Positions 51,992 through 60,485 of a DNA stretch of 64,000 nt are shown one piece after another. The stretch is from assembly GCA_963674835.2 (NCBI GenBank), contig CAXXKC010000002.1, positions 1,798,001-1,862,000 of the forward strand, in the 5' to 3' direction. Below the pieces are notes generated by a model. That model worked only from the letters and a program-made list of their open reading frames with translations, did no database searches and was not told where the DNA came from. Positions within the stretch are counted from its first letter, which is position 1. Every line of letters starts with the position of its first letter. This DNA comes from G963674835 sp963674835. Lineage in GTDB: Bacteria; Planctomycetota; Planctomycetia; Pirellulales; Thermoguttaceae. The translations under genes and the position numbers were made by a program.

Positions 51992-52327
51992 GGCAACTGG
52001 AGGAGAATGGCTGGGCGGAGTCTCCGGACAGGTCTTATTGAGGGTCGCATAGGTAGTAGGCTGGTGGGCTCACGAAGACACTACGAATACCGGGCTCCCG
52101 TTGGTCGCCCTGGTGTCACCACTTGTGCGACGTTCAATAGCTATCTATGGTTACGATATCATGGAACCGTGGGCCTGCAACCCCCCGAAGTCGAGTTCTC
52201 GCTGCGCTCGGCCCACCCTACGTCTTGGTCGCGCGACAGTGCCAGAAATCGGTTGCTGCACCCGAGCGGGTTGTCGTCGAGCAGCGCAGTCGGTACACTC
52301 GCCGGAGTACTCTTCTCGGAGGTGCTG
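51992..52327. other. intergenic region with a family C repeat
   Basis: The stretch separates the minus-strand DHH gene from the plus-strand HD gene. It holds the repeat at 52197-52221 and otherwise nothing I can name. The HD frame is open upstream but has no similarity. Confidence 0.4.
52197..52221 (+). repeat. short dispersed repeat (family C), copy 2
   Basis: CTCTCGCTGCGCTCGGCCCACCCTACG matches 38181-38209 over about 25 bases. It is noncoding here. Confidence 0.6.
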
Positions 52328-52933
52328 ATGATGGATCGCGCCCGGCTGGCTCGTCAGATCGATTTCATCATGGAGATCGACAAGCTGAAACGGATTCTCC
52401 GCCAGACGTGGCTGATGGACCAGTCGCGACGTGAGAATGATGCGGAGCACTCTTGGCATCTAGCGGTGTTGGCCATCCTGCTCGCCGAGTATTCTGCGGA
52501 GCCCGAGCTGGATTTGCTTCGCGTGGTGAAGATGGCGCTGGTGCACGATCTGGTGGAAATCGACGCCGGGGACACCTTCGCGTACGACTCAATCGGAGCG
52601 CAGGACAAACTCCAGCGCGAGCGCAAGGCGGCGGACCGGATCTTCAACCTCCTTCCGGCCGATCAGGCGGCGGAGGTGCGGGCACTTTGGGAGGAGTTCG
52701 AGACGCGGCAGACCCCGGAGGCGCGGTACGCGGCAGGGCTGGACCGTTTGCAGCCGATCCTGCACAACTACTTCACCCAGGGCAAGGCGTGGCTGACGCA
52801 TGGCATCACGTCGGAGCAGGTCTTGGCCCGCAACGCCTACATGGCCGAAGGGGCTCCGGCGTTGTGGGAGTACGTGGAGGAACTGATCGCCGACGCCATC
52901 GAAAAGGGCTACGTAGCGGATGGTCGTTCGTAG
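52328..52933 (+). CDS. HD-domain phosphohydrolase (HDDC2/YfbR-like)
   Basis: The product is 201 residues from ATG 52328 (GGAGG upstream; the next codon is also ATG). The metal site of the HD superfamily is visible: His in ENDAEHSWHLA, the HD pair in ALVHDLVEIDAGD, and a further Asp in GLDRLQPILHNYF. The E-N-x-A-E-H-S-W pattern is typical of HDDC2 and YfbR 5'-deoxynucleotidases, so a nucleotide monophosphatase role is likely but not proven. It stands alone, 150 bases before larA. Confidence 0.88.
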   Translation: MMDRARLARQIDFIMEIDKLKRILRQTWLMDQSRRENDAEHSWHLAVLAILLAEYSAEPELDLLRVVKMALVHDLVEIDAGDTFAYDSIGAQDKLQRERKAADRIFNLLPADQAAEVRALWEEFETRQTPEARYAAGLDRLQPILHNYFTQGKAWLTHGITSEQVLARNAYMAEGAPALWEYVEELIADAIEKGYVADGRS

Positions 52934-53084
52934 CGAGGGCGGGCGCGGGAAGGTGGGGCGATACCCACCGCTTTTCTGAGTTGGCCTTGAGAAAGGTCGC
53001 CGCCGAATTGTACACTGAATTTGGGGGAAGCACGCGCGGCGGCCGGTCGTCGGCGGGTTTCCCGTTGCTCGAAGGACGACCGCG

Positions 53085-54362
53085 ATGGCCATTTTCTTCG
53101 CTCAGGGATCGCCTAGCTGCGACCTGTCACGTGACGATCTGAAGGCAGCGTTGGAGCAGACGCTGGAGAAGCTTGGGCCGCGCAAGCGCGTGCTGGCGCT
53201 GCCGCCCGACTTCACACGGCTGAACAGCCTAGCCGGACCGATCACGTGCATGGTGCACGACTACTACGGAGACGCACTGGTCGACGTAATGCCGGCGTTG
53301 GGGACGCACGTGCCGATGCCCGACTGGCAGTTGAAGGGCATGTTCCCGGGTCTGCCCAAGAGGCTGATTCGCGATCACGATTGGCGGAACGACGTGGTGA
53401 CGATCGGGGAGGTGCCCTGCGAGTTCGTGGCCGGTGTGACCGAGGGGATTCACCGCAAGCCGTGGCCGGCACAGCTCAACCGGCTGGTGTGGGAGGGTGG
53501 CCACGACCTGATCCTGTCGATCGGGCAGGTCGTGCCCCACGAGGTGATCGGCATGGCCAACTACAACAAGAACCTGTTCGTGGGGACCGGCGGGGCGGCG
53601 GGCATCAACGAGAGCCATTTCATCGGCGCGGTGTACGGCATGGAACGGATGATGGGCCGGGCGGACACGCCGCTGCGCCGTATCCTGAACTACGCCCAGG
53701 ACCACTTCTGCGGCCACCTGCCGCTGGTCTTCGTGCTGACGGTGATCGGACCGCGGGAAGACGGCTCGCTGGCGCTGCGGGGGCTGTTCATCGGCGACGA
53801 CGTCGATTGTTTCGAACAGGCGGCCGAGCTGTCGGTGAAGGTGAATTTCACGATTCTCGACGAAGCTCCGAAGAAGATGGTCGTTTACCTCGATCCGGAA
53901 GAGTTTCACAGCACGTGGCTGGGCAACAAGGCCGTGTATCGCACGCGCATGGCGATTGCCGACGAGGGCGAGCTGATCGTGCTGGCGCCCGGCGTGAAGA
54001 CCTTCGGCGAGGATCCGGAAATCGATCGGCTGATTCGGAAGTACGGTTACTGCAACACGCCGGCGATCCTGCGATTGGTCGAGGAAACGGACGATCTGCC
54101 GAAGAACCTGTCCGCGGCCGCGCACATGATTCATGGGTCGTCGGAAGGGCGGTTCCACATCACGTATTGTCCGGGGAAGCTGACGCGGCAGGAGATCGAA
54201 GGAGTCGGATACGGCTACGCGGATCTGGAAACGATGTTGCAGCGCTATTGCCCGGACAAGATGAAAGATGGCTGGAACACGTTGGCCGACGGCGAGCGTG
54301 TGTTCTATATCAGCAATCCGGCGTTGGGGCTCTGGGCGCATCCGGATCGATTGTCGCAGTAG
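53085..54362 (+). CDS. larA: LarA-like nickel-dependent racemase/epimerase (DUF2088)
   Basis: The product is 425 residues. LarA enzymes interconvert D- and L-2-hydroxyacids with a covalent nickel-pincer nucleotide. The L. plantarum cofactor residues are H108, H174, K184 and H200; here H152, K162 and H178 have the same 10- and 16-residue spacing (VVPHEVIG, NYNKNLFVG, NESHFIG), and H75 in GTHVPMP is the likely partner of H108. An N-terminal PPDFTRLNS replaces the usual catalytic-loop text. The substrate may be lactate or another hydroxyacid; many planctomycete homologues act on unknown substrates. No larB, larC or larE is in the window. ATG 53085 follows AAGGACG. Confidence 0.87.
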   Translation: MAIFFAQGSPSCDLSRDDLKAALEQTLEKLGPRKRVLALPPDFTRLNSLAGPITCMVHDYYGDALVDVMPALGTHVPMPDWQLKGMFPGLPKRLIRDHDWRNDVVTIGEVPCEFVAGVTEGIHRKPWPAQLNRLVWEGGHDLILSIGQVVPHEVIGMANYNKNLFVGTGGAAGINESHFIGAVYGMERMMGRADTPLRRILNYAQDHFCGHLPLVFVLTVIGPREDGSLALRGLFIGDDVDCFEQAAELSVKVNFTILDEAPKKMVVYLDPEEFHSTWLGNKAVYRTRMAIADEGELIVLAPGVKTFGEDPEIDRLIRKYGYCNTPAILRLVEETDDLPKNLSAAAHMIHGSSEGRFHITYCPGKLTRQEIEGVGYGYADLETMLQRYCPDKMKDGWNTLADGERVFYISNPALGLWAHPDRLSQ

Positions 54363-54719
54363 TCGGCGCGGTGTGTGTTTGCTGCGCACGGCGGCAACAT
54401 GCGGGCCTGAGGGCTCGCTTGTCTTTCCCAGTTTGCGCAATCATCTGCGGTTGGCTCATGCGTGGCCAACGATTCGGGCGGCGACGCAATGCCCGTAACC
54501 TATTAGGTACCCCGGACTTCTGGCCAGCGCTTTGCCCGCTGGTTTCGATTTGGAGGTCGCTTGGAGTTCGCGATGGTGATTTGCGCGCAACGATGCGGCT
54601 TGTGCAGACGGGCTTTGCGCGAAAAGACGGTAGGCAAAGTGGCGATTTTCCGTTAGAATGGTTGCACCTTCCTAAAACCATCCCACCTACCGCCAGGCCT
54701 TCAGAAGGTCGAGTTTCTG
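54363..54719. other. intergenic region between larA and the HlyD-like adaptor
   Basis: The stretch has no supported gene on either strand and no strong hairpin or repeat. The right half is lower in GC and should hold the promoter of the adaptor gene. Confidence 0.4.
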
Positions 54720-56129
54720 ATGAAACCTGCCGGATCATCCCGCCGCGGATTCGCTGCTCGCGTGGCATTTGCAGCCATGTTGCCTATGGTTGCGCTGCCG
54801 CTGGCCACGCCCCTGTTTTCCAGCCTGGGACTGTCGTCGCATGCGAATATGCCGCTGGTATGCGAGGCGCAGCGAGGGGCGTTCGTGCAGGAAGTGTCGG
54901 CCAAGGGGGAATTGGAAAGTGCCGTCAACGTTGAGGTGAACTGCGAGGTGAGGAGCCGCGGGAGCGCGTGGGTTCGCATCCTGGAGGTTGTGCCGGAGGG
55001 AACCTACGTGAAGCCCGGCGATTTCCTGGTGCGGCTCGATTCGTCCGGGCTGGAAGAGGACGAGCTTCAGCAACAGATCATTTGCCAGCAGTGCGAATCG
55101 GCCCTGGCGCAGGCGCGCAATAGTTACGAGGCAGCGGTGGTGGCGAGGCAGGGCTATCTGGAGGGTGATTTTCTGCTAGCCAAGCAGCAGTTGGAGCTGA
55201 AGTGCTTCGTCGCGCAGGAGGCCTATCGCACGGCGAAGAACATGCTCTGGCAGAGCCGCCGCCTGGCCGCCAAGGGTTTTCTGACGAAGAAGCAGCTGCA
55301 GGCGGACGCATTCGCTCTGCAGAAGGCGGAGAACGACCTCTCGGCAGCGCGGCTCCGGTTGGACGTGCTGGAAAAGCTGACCAAGGTGCGGCGTCTGAAG
55401 GACCTGGACAGCGCGATCCTCAGTCGAAAGGCGTACCTGGCCTCTCGGGAACAAGTGCTGAAGGTGCACGAGAAACGGCTGGCCGAGATCCGCGATCAGA
55501 TCAAGAAGTGCATTGTGCGTGCGCCGGTGGCAGGCCAGGTGGTTCTCGCTCACCTTCATCACGAAGGACACAGCCACCTGATCATTCCAGGCGAAATGTC
55601 GCGGGAAGGCCGGGCGCTCGTTCGGCTGCCGGACCCTTCGCAGATGCGCGTGAAGGCCAACATTGACGAGAGCAATATCGCGATGGTCAAGAAGGGCCTG
55701 CCGGTGACGATCGAGTTGGAAGCATTTCCGGGGAAGCCGGTGAAAGGGCACGTCGACTGGGTCGCGGAGTATCCGAAGGTGCAGGACTGGTTCGAGGACG
55801 GGGAGAAGAAGTACGAGGCGTATGTGAAGATCGACACGCCTTTCCCCGGCATGCGTCCCGGTTTGACCGCCGAATTGAAGATCTGTGCCCAGAGCGAGCG
55901 AGCGGTCGTGCAGATACCCGTGCAAAGCGTGCTCAAACACGGCGAGCAGGATTTTGTGATGGTGACCGACGGCGACAACTGGGAAGCGCTGCCGGTGGAG
56001 CTTGGCCCGAGCAACGGTCGCTACACGGTCGTGCGGACCGGCGTGAAGGAGGGGACGCAGATCGTGCTAGATCCTTCGAGCTACCGCGAGCGGGTTTCGC
56101 TGCCGCCGCTGCCGTCGGGGGCCAGTTGA
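54720..56129 (+). CDS. HlyD-like periplasmic adaptor, orphan
   Basis: The product is 469 residues. A signal anchor (residues 10-32) is followed by a lipoyl half (VSAKGELESAVNVEVNCEV), a long alpha-helical hairpin (~residues 110-270, QQIICQQCESALAQARNSYEA and KGFLTKKQLQADAFAL), the second lipoyl half (VRAPVAGQVVLA), a beta-barrel (VKANIDESNIAMVKKGLPVTIELEAFPG) and a final domain. It should link an inner-membrane exporter to an outer channel, but no ABC or RND pump gene lies beside it. Its helices are longer than those of the AcrA type and look like ABC-type (MacA/EmrA) adaptors. Partners must be elsewhere. Confidence 0.85.
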   Translation: MKPAGSSRRGFAARVAFAAMLPMVALPLATPLFSSLGLSSHANMPLVCEAQRGAFVQEVSAKGELESAVNVEVNCEVRSRGSAWVRILEVVPEGTYVKPGDFLVRLDSSGLEEDELQQQIICQQCESALAQARNSYEAAVVARQGYLEGDFLLAKQQLELKCFVAQEAYRTAKNMLWQSRRLAAKGFLTKKQLQADAFALQKAENDLSAARLRLDVLEKLTKVRRLKDLDSAILSRKAYLASREQVLKVHEKRLAEIRDQIKKCIVRAPVAGQVVLAHLHHEGHSHLIIPGEMSREGRALVRLPDPSQMRVKANIDESNIAMVKKGLPVTIELEAFPGKPVKGHVDWVAEYPKVQDWFEDGEKKYEAYVKIDTPFPGMRPGLTAELKICAQSERAVVQIPVQSVLKHGEQDFVMVTDGDNWEALPVELGPSNGRYTVVRTGVKEGTQIVLDPSSYRERVSLPPLPSGAS

Positions 56130-56209
56130 TCGCGGGTGGCGAGTGCTGCTGCGGGGGCGGTGACGTCGGAGAGGTGGGACGAGATGTAGGGCGAATTGGA
56201 GTGGAAAAT

Positions 56210-56257
56210 GCCCTCACCGTGCGGCCCCTCTCCCGCGAGCGGGAGAGGGGCGGATGA
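56210..56257. repeat. REP-like repeat (family D), copy between convergent genes
   Basis: It holds a 12-bp perfect stem (CCCCTCTCCCGC 56225-56236 with GCGGGAGAGGGG 56239-56250). The gene on each side ends nearby, so it could act as a transcript-end hairpin for both even without a U-run. Confidence 0.75.
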
Positions 56258-56266
56258 GTGGTTGAT

Positions 56267-57643
56267 CTACTTTTGGAGATCGACTGCGACGACGGTGGCG
56301 ATCTTGTCGGGCATGGCGTCGGGTAGGGCGATGGTCACGGTGTCGCCGTCAAGGGTGAACTCGAGCGGCTTGTCGCCGTCGAGGAGTTTGGCCGCAACCG
56401 GTTTGCCGGAGACGCCGGGAACGATCAGCTTGCCGTCCTTCGGCCACTGGAAGACTTCCAAGTAGAGCCGCGTGTTGCTGTCGACGGTCTTCTGCGTGCA
56501 GCGGCCCCAAGGGGTCTTGGCGAACGGGCTGGCTTGGGTGCCCCAGATCGAATTGCCGTTGATCTTCATCCATCGGCCCATAGCCTCGAGTCGCTGGACC
56601 GAGGCTTGGGGAATTTCTCCTTCGGCCGTGGGCCCAACGTTCAGCAGGTAGTCGCCGCCTTTGGACGCGATGTCGATGAGATTGCGGAGCAGCGTCTCGG
56701 GACTCTTCCAGTTGTGATCGAAGCTCTTGAAGCCCCAGGTATCGTTCATGGTCATGCAGGATTCCCAGTCGACGCCCGGCAGACCGGTGGCGGGAATCTC
56801 TTGCTCGGGCGTGCCGAAATCGCCGACGTAGTCCTGGTCGCTCTTGTTCAGCCCATTCATTCCCTGACGGCCCTTGCCGACGCGGTTGTTGACGATGATC
56901 TGCGGCTTGAGCTTGCGGAGATACGCGTAGATTTCGCGGCCGTCCTCCTCGGTGTACCAGGGGGTCCATTCGCCATCGAACCAGAGCACGTCGGGATCGC
57001 AGCTTTTCAAGAGGTCTTTGAGCTGGGCCTTCATGTAGTCCATGTACTCGGCCTTACGGTTGCCGACGACCTTGGTGGGGTTGTACTGTTTGGCGTTGGA
57101 CCGTTCCAGTGCCGGATGGTGCCAGTCCATGATCGAGTAATATGTGCAGAACTTGAGGCCTTGCTTGTGGCACGCCTCGGCGAGCGGTTTGAGCAGGTCT
57201 TTGCCCCAGGGCGTGGCGTCGACGACGTCGTAGGTGGTCGTGCCGGTGTCGAATAGGCAGAAGCCGTCGTGATGTTTGGACGTGATCACGATGTACTTCA
57301 TGCCGGCGTCCTTGGCAATCTGGACCCAGCGGGCGGGATCGTACTTCGTGGGGTTGAACTGCTTGGCGAGCTTCTCGTAATCGGCGACCGGGATGTTGGC
57401 GGTGTTCATGATCCACTCGCCGCCGCCGCCGTATTGTTTGCCGTTCCAGGTGCCGGCGGGGATAGCGTAGATTCCCCAGTGGATGAACATGCCGAAGCGC
57501 GCGTCGCGCCACCACTGCATGCGGGCGTCGCGTTGGGCTTTTGACTCTTGGTTCCAGCTCTTTGCTTCTGCGCCGTACGACGGCACGGCGACGGATATCG
57601 CCAGCAGAAGCGTCAAACACGCTGCACTAATTCTCGATCCCAT
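56267..57643 (-). CDS. secreted alpha-L-fucosidase (GH29)
   Basis: The product is 458 residues. ATG 57643 has AAGGAG upstream and starts a signal peptide (ending SYGAEA). The GH29 catalytic barrel is clear: ARFGMFIHWGIYAIPAG, the substrate-binding His pair in ITSKHHDGFCLFD, and the nucleophile Asp223 in PDVLWFDGEW. A C-terminal beta domain (DGKPLEFTLDGDTVTIALP region) closes the protein. The acid/base residue is not certain from sequence alone, as is common in GH29. It releases L-fucose from glycans in the periplasm or outside. It is divergent from the sugar-isomerase-like gene at 58044. Confidence 0.93.
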   Translation of the reverse strand: MGSRISAACLTLLLAISVAVPSYGAEAKSWNQESKAQRDARMQWWRDARFGMFIHWGIYAIPAGTWNGKQYGGGGEWIMNTANIPVADYEKLAKQFNPTKYDPARWVQIAKDAGMKYIVITSKHHDGFCLFDTGTTTYDVVDATPWGKDLLKPLAEACHKQGLKFCTYYSIMDWHHPALERSNAKQYNPTKVVGNRKAEYMDYMKAQLKDLLKSCDPDVLWFDGEWTPWYTEEDGREIYAYLRKLKPQIIVNNRVGKGRQGMNGLNKSDQDYVGDFGTPEQEIPATGLPGVDWESCMTMNDTWGFKSFDHNWKSPETLLRNLIDIASKGGDYLLNVGPTAEGEIPQASVQRLEAMGRWMKINGNSIWGTQASPFAKTPWGRCTQKTVDSNTRLYLEVFQWPKDGKLIVPGVSGKPVAAKLLDGDKPLEFTLDGDTVTIALPDAMPDKIATVVAVDLQK

Positions 57644-58043
57644 GACACTCCGCTCCTTGTTCGTGATAGGTGGCAGATGATGATCCAACGGGCAGGCGCT
57701 GTGGCCGCCGACGGCTTTATTGACGCCGGCGCATCCAACGATCGCGATTTGTCCCGGATACCAGCCGAAGCGGCTGAAATTCGGGGCGCCGGTTGCCGCT
57801 CGACTCGCATTGGCAATGCAGCCCTCAATAGTATAGTCGAGGCGAGTCGGGGTTGCATGGGTGGCCGAACCCCGGGGCGGGACCGTGATGGGTCCCACGC
57901 TCGCGGGAGCAGGGCGTCGGCCCGGGTAGGCGGTGGGACGGAAAAGGGCTCGGCTTGTTGCGGCCCCCCCTCGCAACAGGCTAGAATCGGGCCACGGTGC
58001 GGTGGTGCGGACCTCGACATGGCTCACTTCATGGGAGACTGCC
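57644..58043. other. intergenic region between divergent fucosidase and isomerase-like genes
   Basis: It holds repeat family B copy 2 (57729-57845). Both genes should have their promoters here and could share regulation. Nothing else can be named. Confidence 0.4.
57729..57845 (+). repeat. dispersed ~100-bp repeat (family B), copy upstream of the isomerase-like gene
   Basis: It matches 35271-35375 with about 80-85% identity by eye. A CAGCCG-AAG-CGGCTG hairpin forms here but is only partly kept in the other copy; GCATT-GGC-AATGC is kept in both. Confidence 0.65.
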
Positions 58044-59489
58044 ATGAGTCACGACAATCACGAACATGGTTGGTGCTGTTGCGGACGTCGCGAGTTTCTC
58101 CAGGCGGTGGGAGCGATGGGGGCCGTGGGAATCCTGGGAGGCGCAGCGGCGCCTGCCGGACCGGCCGAGCCTCGGAAGAAGGCCGTGCCCACGGTTCGCG
58201 GCGCCTTCTTGTATCCGCCTTCGGAGACGCTTCGCCAGGCGGGCTACTGGAGTTGGCCGGGATCGGGTTTCGATGCAGAAGGCCGGCAGAAGGCATACAT
58301 GGAGCGGATCGGCCAGCTCGAGAAGAAGCTGGGCATGCGGATTGTGATGGAGGAGAAGGCGCTGGACACGGAGGCGCAGGTCGGACAGTTCATCGCGCAA
58401 CTGAAGCAGGCACCACCCGACGGGCTTCTGCTCATCCCGTTGAAGAAGAGCCACTTTGCGCACGCCGAGCGGATCATCCGGGAGACGGAGCTTCCGGCGG
58501 TGGTTCTGGCGACGTTGGGCGTATTGCTTTCGGACTACATCCGGCGGTTGCACCGCGCGCCGGGCGTGTACATGATCAGCGCGACCGACGACTTGGATTC
58601 CGTCGAGGACGGGATGAACATGATACGGACGGCGCGATGGATGAAGGACGCTCGCCTGTTGAACATCAACGGCGAGCAGGTGCTCGAGGCGAATGTGCCA
58701 CACCTGGGCACGCAGGTCCGCACGATTCCGCACGCGCGGTTCGTCGAGGAATATGCGAAGATGCCCGTAGAAGGGGCGGTCAAGGAGCTGGCGGCTGCGT
58801 ACAAGAAGAACGCCAAGGCGATTGTGGAGCCGTCGGACCAGGACATTCTGGATTCGGCCAAGTGTTACTACGTGTTCAAGCGGCTTCGCGAGGCGGAGCA
58901 TGCGGACGCGATCATGATGAACTGTCTGCCGGGCTTGCAGTTGCCGCACAAGCACGTGCCGCCTTGTATGGGCTTCATGAGCATGCGCGACGAGGGCGTT
59001 CCGGTCGGGTGTCAGTCGGATCTGAGTGCCACGTTGTCGTTGATGCTGGTGCAGCAGTTGTTCGGCAAGCCCGGCTTCCAGCAGAACGCTTCGATGGACA
59101 CGACGAACAACCTTTACTTCGGGTCGCACTGCACGTGTCCGACAAAGATGAATGGTACGGACAAGCCGGCGGAGGCCTATGTGCTGCGGAGCCATGCCGA
59201 GGCCGGATGGGGCTGCGTTCCCCGAGTGCTGTTCCCGGCGGGTCAGGAGTTGACCATCGCCCAATATGTTCCGGCGGAGAAGCCCAAGATGTACGTGTAC
59301 ACGGGCAAGGTGGTGGATTGCCCGGAGATTCCGCCGACCGGCGGGTGCCGGACGAACGTGCGGATGACGATCAACGAGGTGGAGGACGCGTGCGACACGC
59401 TGGGAATGCACCAGACGATCTTCTACGGCAACCACGGGCGACAGCTTCGCACGTTCTGCCGGATGTTCGGCATCGAGGCGGTGAGCTAA
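58044..59489 (+). CDS. Tat-exported L-fucose/L-arabinose isomerase-like protein
   Basis: The product is 481 residues. ATG 58044 has GGGAG upstream. The leader CCCGRREFLQAVGAMGAVGILGG has the twin-arginine RRxFLQ motif, so export by Tat in folded form is likely. The mature part resembles FucI/AraA isomerases: an N-terminal Rossmann-like half (LLLIPLKKSHFAHAERII), a middle domain, and the C-terminal YFGSHCTCPTKMNG with HAEAGWGCVPR. Isomerases are normally cytoplasmic, so export is odd; it may bind rather than convert sugars. It is divergent from GH29 fucosidase. Its TAA stop is the target duplication of IS5 copy 2. Confidence 0.78.
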   Translation: MSHDNHEHGWCCCGRREFLQAVGAMGAVGILGGAAAPAGPAEPRKKAVPTVRGAFLYPPSETLRQAGYWSWPGSGFDAEGRQKAYMERIGQLEKKLGMRIVMEEKALDTEAQVGQFIAQLKQAPPDGLLLIPLKKSHFAHAERIIRETELPAVVLATLGVLLSDYIRRLHRAPGVYMISATDDLDSVEDGMNMIRTARWMKDARLLNINGEQVLEANVPHLGTQVRTIPHARFVEEYAKMPVEGAVKELAAAYKKNAKAIVEPSDQDILDSAKCYYVFKRLREAEHADAIMMNCLPGLQLPHKHVPPCMGFMSMRDEGVPVGCQSDLSATLSLMLVQQLFGKPGFQQNASMDTTNNLYFGSHCTCPTKMNGTDKPAEAYVLRSHAEAGWGCVPRVLFPAGQELTIAQYVPAEKPKMYVYTGKVVDCPEIPPTGGCRTNVRMTINEVEDACDTLGMHQTIFYGNHGRQLRTFCRMFGIEAVS

Positions 59490-59505
59490 GAGCTTATCCT
59501 ATTAC

Positions 59506-60180
59506 CTAACAATTACGCCAGAGGACGTGGGCAAAGACCAGATGCAAGAGGCCGACGTAGTTCGCTGCCTTCTTCTCCCACCGCACGAGAATACGGCGGG
59601 GGCGGTTCATCCAGGAGTGGATGCGCTCGACGACCCACCGTCGTGCACGATGTCCATGGCGGAGTTGTGTCTGTTCCTCGCCGCGAGATCGAATGTGGGG
59701 CGTGTAGCGTCGTCGTCGGGCTGCGAGACGAACAGCTTTGGCATCATAGCCCTTGTCGGCACAGAGGTTTTGTTTGCGCCGACGACTCGGTCGGGGTCGG
59801 GGAACGGGAATGCTGTTGAGAGTAGCCTCGACGAGTCGTTGATCATGCACATTGGCGCCGGCCACCGCCAAGCCAATCGGCATGCCTCGCCCGTCGGTCA
59901 GCACCGATCGTTTCACCCCGAGTTTACCGCGATCCGTAGGGTTTTTCCCGGTTTTTTTCCCCGCCCAGTGGCGCCTTCGTCTGCGCCCCATCCAGGCTCT
60001 GCCAACGCCAAGCGATACCCCGCCGCGCGTCGTATCGCAGCAACTGCAACTTCCACAGCCGGTAAAAGATGCCCAGTGCCGTCCACTCCTGGAAGTAGCG
60101 ATGGACCGTGCTGCCGGACCCGTAATCCTTTGGCACGGCCTTCCACTGGCAACCGGTGCGCAGCACATAGTAGATGCCAT
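59506..60180 (-). CDS. IS5-family transposase, downstream frame (orfB), copy 2
   Basis: This is identical in protein sequence to the copy-1 orfB (6948-7622): only the region downstream of the A7 tract (about 59506-59960) is transposase, with CADKGYDAKAVR and WVVERIHSWMNRPRRI holding the second and third catalytic acids. It is expected to be made as a +1 frameshift fusion with orfA. Confidence 0.78.
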   Translation of the reverse strand: MASTMCCAPVASGRPCQRITGPAARSIATSRSGRHWASFTGCGSCSCCDTTRGGVSLGVGRAWMGRRRRRHWAGKKTGKNPTDRGKLGVKRSVLTDGRGMPIGLAVAGANVHDQRLVEATLNSIPVPRPRPSRRRKQNLCADKGYDAKAVRLAARRRRYTPHIRSRGEEQTQLRHGHRARRWVVERIHSWMNRPRRILVRWEKKAANYVGLLHLVFAHVLWRNC

Positions 60181-60313
60181 TCATTACTTGCCGCAAATTC
60201 GCCCGCGGGCGCCCGCCACGCGGAGAAACTGGGTACTTGGGCAGTAGCGGTTGAATATGCCGCCAAAACGCATCCGACATCAACCAACTGCAACCATGGA
60301 ATTCCTTCTTCAC
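59924..60313 (-). CDS. IS5-family transposase, upstream frame (orfA), copy 2
   Basis: This is identical in protein sequence to copy-1 orfA: 129 residues from MKKEFHGCSW, with the N-terminal IS5 domain and the first catalytic aspartate in SLDGAQTKA. It ends just past the A7 tract, where the +1 shift into orfB is expected. Confidence 0.82.
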   Translation of the reverse strand: MKKEFHGCSWLMSDAFWRHIQPLLPKYPVSPRGGRPRANLRQVMNGIYYVLRTGCQWKAVPKDYGSGSTVHRYFQEWTALGIFYRLWKLQLLRYDARRGIAWRWQSLDGAQTKAPLGGEKNREKPYGSR

Positions 60314-60485
60314 GTGAGAACCCTCCGTGTCAGCTTGAAATGCTGCCCCACGGAATTCTCTACGTGTTCACGCGTTCACTGGTTCTGGGATAAGCTCTAA
60401 GGGGAAAGCGGAAGGTGGAGAGCGGAAAGCGGGGAGGGACGATCGGGTTGGTCGTACGCTCTTCGTCTTTCGTGTGACTGCGCGT

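Larger units (their letters stand above)
59487..60400 (-). mobile_element. IS5-family (IS427-type) insertion sequence, copy 2
   Basis: The body is 59490-60397 (908 bp, same length as copy 1). The ends are GAGCTTATCC and GGATAAGCTC, flanked on both sides by TAA (59487-59489 and 60398-60400). The left TAA is the stop codon of the isomerase-like gene, so insertion left that protein intact. Its orientation is opposite to copy 1. The encoded proteins are identical to those of copy 1. Confidence 0.93.

Noticed and set aside
57548..59509. A 653-residue plus-strand frame overlapping the isomerase-like gene
   Set aside because: Arg/Gly-rich, no start signal, and the overlapping gene has a Tat leader and family similarity.
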